Origin: Bathyarchaeum sp965602795
GTDB lineage: Archaea > Thermoproteota > Bathyarchaeia > Bathyarchaeales > Bathyarchaeaceae
Length of the DNA: 18,515 nt
Reading direction: 5' to 3'
Assembly (NCBI GenBank): GCA_965602795.1
Contig: CBFCZR010000017.1
Coordinates: 1 to 18,515, forward strand
The position numbers and the translations under genes were made by a program. A model generated the notes under the pieces. The model worked only from the letters and a program-made list of their open reading frames with translations. It was not told the origin of the DNA and made no database searches. Positions within the stretch are counted from its first letter, which is position 1. The number at the start of each line of letters is the position of its first letter. Positions 14,556 to 18,515 of the stretch are shown here, in pieces.

Positions 14556-14670
14556 TGCGGGGGACGGGATTCGAACCCGTGGAGGCCTGCGCCAGAGGAT
14601 CTTAAGTCCTCCCCCTTTTCCTAGGGGATCTGTTTGACCCGCTAATTAGACCTGGCTCGGGTACCCCCGC
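14556..14670 (-). tRNA. tRNA-Leu (anticodon UAA), with intron in the D arm
   Basis: Read on the minus strand: acceptor GCGGGGG / CCCCCGC with A73, then encoded CCA (14555-14553). Anticodon stem GAGGA / TCCTC encloses loop CTTAAGA, giving anticodon UAA. The long variable arm TGGCGCAGGCCT is that of a class II leucine tRNA, and the T arm is ACGGG-TTCGAAT-CCCGT. The gene spans 115 nt, about 30 more than a mature archaeal tRNA-Leu, and the excess lies between AGGTC of the D loop and GGGG before the anticodon stem. Removing 30 nt (14616-14645) leaves AGGTCTAAGGGG, a normal leucine D arm. Intron presence is secure; its borders are not. Confidence 0.93.
14616..14645 (-). other. Proposed 30-nt intron in tRNA-Leu D arm
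   Basis: The borders are deduced from the length of the mature D arm, with a slip of up to two nt allowed by shared A residues. An internal hairpin TAG(C)GGG … CCCCTA supports a folded intron. I could not draw a fully paired bulge-helix-bulge motif at these borders, so they are tentative. Confidence 0.5.
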
Positions 14671-14765
14671 CATCCAAATATTCACAACGCACCTTCGACA
14701 TAAATGTTACCTGACCAACGTGGTGCCGTGTGCTGTGTTTTGTGGCGTTACGGTTATAACATTCA

Positions 14766-14776
14766 AGTTTATAGAA
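14766..14776 (+). promoter_or_regulatory. TATA-like box for tRNA-Arg
   Basis: AGTTTATAGAA is centred about 28 nt upstream of the first nucleotide of the tRNA, the usual spacing for an archaeal tRNA promoter. Confidence 0.5.
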
Positions 14777-14807
14777 GTTAGTTTGGCGGGAAAAATCTGG
14801 GCGGGTA

Positions 14808-14835
14808 CAGAAAGCTATGTCGGCTTTCTACCGAA
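14808..14835 (+). other. tRNA-Arg intron 1 (28 nt, position 9/10)
   Basis: The internal hairpin is AGAAAGC-TATGTCG-GCTTTCT. The 5' cut lies in the bulge TA^C and the 3' cut in AA^G. The central helix CGGG / ACCG has three good pairs and one mismatch, and the outer GGG / CCT pairs. This is a slightly relaxed bulge-helix-bulge. Confidence 0.8.
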
Positions 14836-14857
14836 GCCTAGCTTGGATAGGGCACGA

Positions 14858-14879
14858 ACAGCAGAGTATGCTGGTGTAA
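14858..14879 (+). other. tRNA-Arg intron 2 (22 nt, position 29/30)
   Basis: A strict bulge-helix-bulge fits: outer AGG / CCT, central GCAC / GTGT (one G·U), bulges GA^A and AA^G of three nt each, inner hairpin CAGCA-GAGTA-TGCTG. The intron splits the anticodon stem itself. Confidence 0.88.
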
Positions 14880-14887
14880 GCCTCCTA

Positions 14888-14904
14888 TCGGGGAACTGGG
14901 AGAG
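14888..14904 (+). other. tRNA-Arg intron 3 (17 nt, canonical 37/38)
   Basis: A perfect canonical bulge-helix-bulge: anticodon stem outside, central CTCC / GGAG (anticodon paired to intron), bulges TA^T and AG^A, inner hairpin CGG-GGAA-CTG. Confidence 0.92.
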
Positions 14905-15013
14905 AGCTCGGGGTCACGGGTTCAAATCCCGTCCCGCCCGCCATCCATTTTGATGGTTGAAAAATATTGTTTTAATGAAAAAGAGTGGGTCTGGTAAAAA
15001 CTTGTAAGAGTGG

Positions 15014-15406
15014 TTACATTAGTTTGGCGTGTAGCCAGCCTCTTCCGCCCTTCTTTCGTTGTTGACCCTTTTTGTATGTTTTTTTGGGTGGATCAAATCT
15101 TCTGGTTGGCTTTTTCTGGTTGCGTATGTTGTTTCGGACAAATTTGCCCCATCCGCCTACTGTTGAGTTCGGAGGAAGTGCTTTAGGTGCGTCAAACTCC
15201 AGATGTTCCTGCACTATGTCAAAGAAGTCTAGGGGCTTGAAGTCTCTTGTTGCCATAATCACGGTTCCCCGCTCAACAAACAGCTTCGAGTAATCTTGTT
15301 TAGCTATACCCTCTGCTCTCAGCTTGTCATCTAACCGATTTCGCCACAAATCTCTCCAATCGGTCCTTAACTCGTCAACGAACTCTTTCATGTCACTTTT
15401 TTCCAT
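15014..15406 (-). CDS. Conserved-looking small basic protein, function unknown
   Basis: A 130-residue protein I do not recognise. Residues 1 to about 60 are a charged helical part (MKEFVDELRTDWRDLWRNRLDDKLRAEG) followed by short strands (LFVERGTVIMATRDFKPLDFFDIV). The middle has GGWGKFVRNNIRNQKKPTRR, and the last about 35 residues are rich in Lys, Arg and Gly (KKTYKKGQQRKKGGRGW), which suggests binding to RNA, DNA or ribosomes. No membrane segment, no cysteine motif. It is likely real: ATG at 15406 has the strong site GGGAGG nine nt upstream. It stands alone, with tRNA-Arg on one side and a divergent small winged-helix gene on the other. Confidence 0.65.
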   Translation of the reverse strand: MEKSDMKEFVDELRTDWRDLWRNRLDDKLRAEGIAKQDYSKLFVERGTVIMATRDFKPLDFFDIVQEHLEFDAPKALPPNSTVGGWGKFVRNNIRNQKKPTRRFDPPKKTYKKGQQRKKGGRGWLHAKLM

Positions 15407-15619
15407 TGCATGTTTCCTCCCTGCACCTGAAGAGCCAGATTCTTTGCTTTTCTTGAGGTGCTTGGGTTTGTTGACTGGTTTTGGTTATTCAGGAATATAA
15501 ACACGTAAGAAAGGAACTTCCATACTATTTTTCTAGAATTATCCTCTATAATTAAACTCTATGAAATGTGCATCATTTCTCTGTAGATTTTGAGGCACAA
15601 TATGAAGAGCAGATTCACA

Positions 15620-15631
15620 ACATATTTATGC
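15620..15631 (+). promoter_or_regulatory. TATA-like box for the small winged-helix gene
   Basis: ACATATTTATG lies about 42 nt upstream of the ATG at 15669, with GAGGATAACAA directly before the start as ribosome-binding site. Confidence 0.45.
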
Positions 15632-15668
15632 TTTGTAACAAAAAACTCACCACTCTAGAGGATAACAA

Positions 15669-15896
15669 ATGTCAGCTATCGACGCGATTATATGGTTACT
15701 CAAGGACGGCAGGTGGCATGACTTGGAAGAAATCACACAAAGAATTGCCCTGCCAAGAATTAAGACAGAACTAGCTATCAGCTTCTTAGTGGAATATGAC
15801 TTCCTTCAACTAAACAAAAATACTAAAAGAGTTAAACTTCAATCCTCAACCCGCGAATTCATAACACAAATTCAAAAACTTGAAAATGAAGCTTAA
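15669..15896 (+). CDS. Small winged-helix DNA-binding protein
   Basis: A 75-residue protein that reads as one winged-helix domain: IDAIIWLLKDGRWHDLEEITQRIALPRIKTELAISFLVEYDFLQLNKNTKRVKL, i.e. helix, turn with W, recognition helix about 28-42, then a wing hairpin, and a short C-terminal helix. Such single-domain archaeal proteins usually act as dimeric transcription regulators. ATG start with GAGG nine nt upstream. An overlapping frame starting at 15568 has no such support. The target is unknown; it precedes the CPBP protease gene on the same strand by 109 nt, which has its own TATA candidate. Confidence 0.72.
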   Translation: MSAIDAIIWLLKDGRWHDLEEITQRIALPRIKTELAISFLVEYDFLQLNKNTKRVKLQSSTREFITQIQKLENEA

Positions 15897-15949
15897 ATCA
15901 AATTTTTAAGAGTCGATAGGCGTCAAGAAATTTGAGCCCTTTTGATGTG

Positions 15950-15970
15950 ATTTTAAAATAAGTTAATTAC
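15950..15970 (+). promoter_or_regulatory. AT-rich promoter candidate for the CPBP protease
   Basis: ATTTTAAAATAAGTTAATTA lies about 40-55 nt upstream of ATG 16006. Several overlapping TATA-like frames are possible, so the exact box is open. Confidence 0.35.
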
Positions 15971-16005
15971 AGTTTAGCTGTCTAATATGCGAAAGGAGTA
16001 GACAA

Positions 16006-17100
16006 ATGATGTTCGATGAGCTGAAACTGTTTGCCAAATTGTTTCTCATCTTTACAGTGCTCATCACGGTTTTCTTATACTTATTCGCCATCGTTTTGGG
16101 GCCAGCATTATTCTATTTCACGCCTGAAGGGTTGACCGCCAGCACAGTGAACTTGCTATCTCTGACAGTATTCTTCCTCAACATACCCATATCTGTTCCC
16201 GTAGGACTTGACTTAGGCGTAATCTTCCTTGCTATCTGGAGCATATTCACTTTGAGCTTCATTGCCGCCTGGAAATTCAGAGAAAACTTCTACCAGACAA
16301 TCAAAGAAAGCGTTGTTCAACCCACAAAAAAACTCTTCAGCAACTGCCTATTTGCCATGCCCATCCTAAACAGCATGACCTTAATCGCTATCATAGCAAT
16401 CAACAGCTTTCAGGAAGCAGGAGGGATTCCAACCGGGATGCCCCCACTGCAGGGCGAATCTTTCTTAGATTTCTTTGACCTATCCTATTCTGCCGTGGCT
16501 GAAGAAGTGGGGTTCCGGTTGATTCCAATCGGCGCTTTCCTCCTCCTCTACTTATTAATAACTAACAAGAAGGCAGCAACGTTTTCTTTGAGCCAAAAAA
16601 TCAAACTTTTCTTTGCATCAATTTTGTTTCCTGATAATGCCAAAAGAATGGTTGGCGCAAAAACAGTGAACGAATATGGCGTTAGGGGCGGAATAAGTTC
16701 AGGCGAGTGGTGCATGGTTATCTTTTCTTCAATAGTTTTTGGTTTGGCTCACTTTGACCCAGGGGTCAGCTGGGAGATTGGAAAGGTCAGCTCTGCTGCG
16801 GTTGCAGGGCTGGTTTTAGGCTTAACTTATCTGCTCTATGGCATTCAAGCATCCATAATCATGCACTGGTTCTTCAACGTTTACAGCGACACCTTCTTTC
16901 TCCTTTCAGAAATCCACCCAGCTGTAGCACCGTTTGCCAATGGAACAGTCATCTTCAGCGTCATTCTTGGGATTCTCGGATGGTCAGCAGCAGCAATTCT
17001 AGGCTTCCATAAACTAGTTAGAGGCACCGAAAAAAGAGACGAAAACGAGCAGAACCAAGCTACTTCAAGCCCGATAATATCGCCTCAGCGAGATTGCTGA
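16006..17100 (+). CDS. CPBP-family intramembrane metalloprotease (CAAX protease-like)
   Basis: A 364-residue protein with about eight hydrophobic segments and the three CPBP/Abi motifs: EEVGFR (Glu166, Glu167, Arg171), FGLAHFD (His249) and HWFFN (His287, Asn291). These form the metal site of the family, whose members cleave prenylated or other peptides inside the membrane. A stretch of about 45 residues between motifs 1 and 2 (185-230) is charged and probably a cytoplasmic loop, longer than usual. The last about 25 residues are polar. ATG start with AGGAG seven nt upstream. Substrate unknown. The 3' end overlaps the convergent hisS by 41 nt. Confidence 0.85.
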   Translation: MMFDELKLFAKLFLIFTVLITVFLYLFAIVLGPALFYFTPEGLTASTVNLLSLTVFFLNIPISVPVGLDLGVIFLAIWSIFTLSFIAAWKFRENFYQTIKESVVQPTKKLFSNCLFAMPILNSMTLIAIIAINSFQEAGGIPTGMPPLQGESFLDFFDLSYSAVAEEVGFRLIPIGAFLLLYLLITNKKAATFSLSQKIKLFFASILFPDNAKRMVGAKTVNEYGVRGGISSGEWCMVIFSSIVFGLAHFDPGVSWEIGKVSSAAVAGLVLGLTYLLYGIQASIIMHWFFNVYSDTFFLLSEIHPAVAPFANGTVIFSVILGILGWSAAAILGFHKLVRGTEKRDENEQNQATSSPIISPQRDC

Positions 17101-18352
17101 TGGGAACCGTTGTCTGTTCGCCTTTGTTCATGTCCTTTAGAGCCACTTTCTTTTCCTTCAGCTCTTTTGGACCAACAATCACTGCGTAGGCGACGCCTCT
17201 TCTGTTAGCATCCGCCAACGCTCTGGAAACGGAACGACCCATAACCGCGACTTCCACAGACAAACCCGACTTCCTTAGGACATCTGACAACTCCAGAGCC
17301 TTTCCCATAGACTCTTCTTTCACCGAGATGACGACGACACTTTTCTCCTTCCCTGTTTCTGGGGAGACCTTCTGTTTCTTGAGAGCTAGAACGATTCGGT
17401 CAATGCCTTGGGCAACCCCCACGGCAGGAATCGGTTCTCCGCCGAAGAGTTGAATCAGCTTGTCGTAGCGTCCTCCGCCGCCCAATGCAACGTCGATTCT
17501 GGGAACGTAGGACTCGAAAATCATTCCGGTGTAGTATTCGAGACCTCGAGCAAAGCCCGCTTCCACCATAACCTCAAGCTTCACTCCGCTGTCTTTCACC
17601 AGCTCAAGGATTTCCCAAAGATTATCGACAGCAGCAATAGTCGTGTCGTAGCCCTGAACCGTTTCTTTCACGGTTTCCAGAACCTTGAAGGCGTCCTCAC
17701 CCCTTGTTCCGAACAGCCTCTCCAGAGCAGACAAACACTTCTGTGAAACATCTGCGTCACGGGCAATCGCAAGAGCCTCTTCCCAGCTTTTCTTGTCCAA
17801 CAATTGTCTGACACTGTTCTGCTTGTCTTCATCCATCCCTTCTTGGTCCAGTATTCCCTTGAGGATTTCTGTGTGCCCAATCTTGAAACGGTAATTCTTT
17901 AGTCCCAGCCTCTTGAGGAGGTCGTTGGTTAGCATGAGAATTTCCGCGTCTGCTTCTGGTCTGTCTGAGCCGAAAAGTTCGTAGTTTGATTGCCAAAACT
18001 CTCGGAACCGTCCATACTGGGGCTCATCGTAGCGGTACAGGCTTCCTACGCTGAATAGCCTCATGGGCTTCGGCTCGTTCTTCAGTTTGGATGCCACCAG
18101 CCGGGCGACAGAGGCTGTGAATTCTGGGCGCATAGCCACTTTTCTGTCTCCCAAGTCCTTGAAGGTGTACATTCTTTCGCGGATTTCTTCGCTGGTTTTA
18201 GCCGCCAACAGCTCGTAGGTTTCTAGGACTGGGGTGATGATTTCCTCGTACCCGTACAGTTTAGAAACTTCTCTGGAAACCTGCTCCACATGCCGCATTC
18301 TCTCAGCGTCTACGGGCATCAGGTCTCTCATTCCGCGGACAGTCTTGAACAT
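17060..18352 (-). CDS. hisS: Histidyl-tRNA synthetase
   Basis: A 430-residue class II synthetase of normal length. The start MFKTVRGMRDLMP is typical. Motif 1 region about 30-60, AMRPEFTASVARL (73-85), motif 2 RLFSVGSLYRYDEPQYGRFREFWQ (98-121), the histidine motif RGLEYYTGMIFE (269-280) and the GGGGRYD block (291-297) are all present, followed by an anticodon-binding domain (about 335-430). It charges tRNA-His in the cytoplasm. ATG at 18352 with GGTGAGATGG just upstream. It follows the preceding gene (stop at 18369-18371) by 16 nt, so it is likely translated from the same message. Confidence 0.96.
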   Translation of the reverse strand: MFKTVRGMRDLMPVDAERMRHVEQVSREVSKLYGYEEIITPVLETYELLAAKTSEEIRERMYTFKDLGDRKVAMRPEFTASVARLVASKLKNEPKPMRLFSVGSLYRYDEPQYGRFREFWQSNYELFGSDRPEADAEILMLTNDLLKRLGLKNYRFKIGHTEILKGILDQEGMDEDKQNSVRQLLDKKSWEEALAIARDADVSQKCLSALERLFGTRGEDAFKVLETVKETVQGYDTTIAAVDNLWEILELVKDSGVKLEVMVEAGFARGLEYYTGMIFESYVPRIDVALGGGGRYDKLIQLFGGEPIPAVGVAQGIDRIVLALKKQKVSPETGKEKSVVVISVKEESMGKALELSDVLRKSGLSVEVAVMGRSVSRALADANRRGVAYAVIVGPKELKEKKVALKDMNKGEQTTVPISNLAEAILSGLK

Positions 18353-18368
18353 TCCATCTCACCAACAT

Positions 18369-18515
18369 TTATTTCAGGTTAAGTTCTGAAAGAGAATAGT
18401 AAACGATTTCGCCTCTCCGGTTTATAACCGCGAGAACCAAGTTTTTCTTCAAGTTCTGAACGTACCGTTGCGTTCTCGCCAGCCTTTCCACCGTGACGGG
18501 CTGCCCCTCCTGTAT
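18369..18515 (-). CDS. 3' end of a gene upstream of hisS, winged-helix-like C-terminus
   Basis: On the minus strand 48 codons are open from the window edge to a TAA. The peptide QPVTVERLARTQRYVQNLKK … VINRRGEIVYYSLSELNLK resembles the helix-turn-helix and wing of a winged-helix domain. Start and full length lie outside the window. The short distance to hisS and the same strand suggest an operon. Family and function cannot be fixed from this piece. Confidence 0.55.
   Translation of the reverse strand: MQEGQPVTVERLARTQRYVQNLKKNLVLAVINRRGEIVYYSLSELNLK

Larger units (their letters stand above)
14799..14940 (+). tRNA. tRNA-Arg (anticodon CCU), with three introns
   Basis: Acceptor GGGCGGG (14799-14805) pairs with CCCGCCC (14933-14939), discriminator G73 at 14940, followed by encoded CCA (14941-14943). 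The four exons 14799-14807, 14836-14857, 14880-14887 and 14905-14940 join to a perfect 75-nt tRNA: T8-A9, D arm GCCTAGCTTGGATAGGGC, anticodon stem CGAGC / GCTCG around CTCCTAA (anticodon CCU), variable GGGTC and T arm ACGGG-TTCAAAT-CCCGT. The anticodon stem exists only after removal of the second intron, which strongly supports the model. Introns sit at 9/10, 29/30 and the canonical 37/38 position. Splicing would need an archaeal endonuclease that accepts non-canonical sites. Confidence 0.95.

Noticed and set aside
14720..14953. Open frame across tRNA-Arg
   Set aside because: It runs through the tRNA and its introns; the tRNA structure explains the sequence.
15568..15774. Open frame overlapping the small winged-helix gene
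   Set aside because: No ribosome-binding site, composition unlike a protein family, and it covers the promoter of the better frame.
1..18515. CRISPR array, insertion sequence, rRNA or integrase
   Set aside because: No regularly spaced direct repeats, no transposase or integrase motifs and no rRNA signature were seen; the tRNA genes carry no visible attachment-site duplication.

Overview
The window looks like a chromosomal segment of an archaeon of the TACK group, most likely a Bathyarchaeia-type lineage. That placement is inference. It rests on archaeal TATA-like boxes 25-45 nt upstream of many starts, GGAGG/GAGGT ribosome-binding sites, tRNA genes with bulge-helix-bulge (BHB) introns and encoded CCA, an MtrH-type tetrahydromethanopterin methyltransferase, archaeal cobamide salvage genes and a DUF1616 membrane protein.

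Left part (1-6551): a radical SAM enzyme cut by the window edge (-), a 0.4 kb gap with no convincing gene, a secreted and membrane-anchored PQQ-type beta-propeller protein (+), then a minus-strand pair (asparagine-synthase-like ATP-pyrophosphatase with a C-terminal zinc ribbon, followed by a GT4 glycosyltransferase). A nitrilase-family amidase diverges from this pair.

Middle part (6569-14308): the most interesting region, a one-carbon/corrinoid island. It holds three paralogous about 300-residue barrel-like proteins with a C...CxCxxC cysteine set as in the zinc site of GH42-type glycosidases (6569-7459 -, 9177-10079 +, 13406-14308 -). Between them lie a small ferredoxin, a CbiZ-CobZ fusion (CbiS type, cobamide salvage), CobS (last step of cobamide assembly), a single-domain corrinoid protein without the usual N-terminal helical cap, an MtrH homologue directly downstream of it, and an HTH-DUF1616 membrane protein. 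MtrH plus the corrinoid protein would move methyl groups between a corrinoid and tetrahydromethanopterin, and CbiS/CobS would supply the corrinoid. No recognisable substrate:corrinoid methyltransferase (MttB/MtbB/MtmB/MtaB type) is present. The three paralogues are therefore candidates for handling the unknown methyl donor; this is a hypothesis.

Right part (14471-18515): a palindromic repeat with a diverged inverted copy near 10.2 kb; a tRNA-Leu(UAA) with a D-arm intron; a tRNA-Arg(CCU) broken by three introns, two of them fitting the BHB splicing motif exactly; an orphan basic protein; a small winged-helix protein; a CPBP-family intramembrane protease; histidyl-tRNA synthetase overlapping it tail to tail; and the 3' end of a gene just upstream of hisS.

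Functional calls come from reading motifs by eye. No alignments, covariance models or database searches were run.
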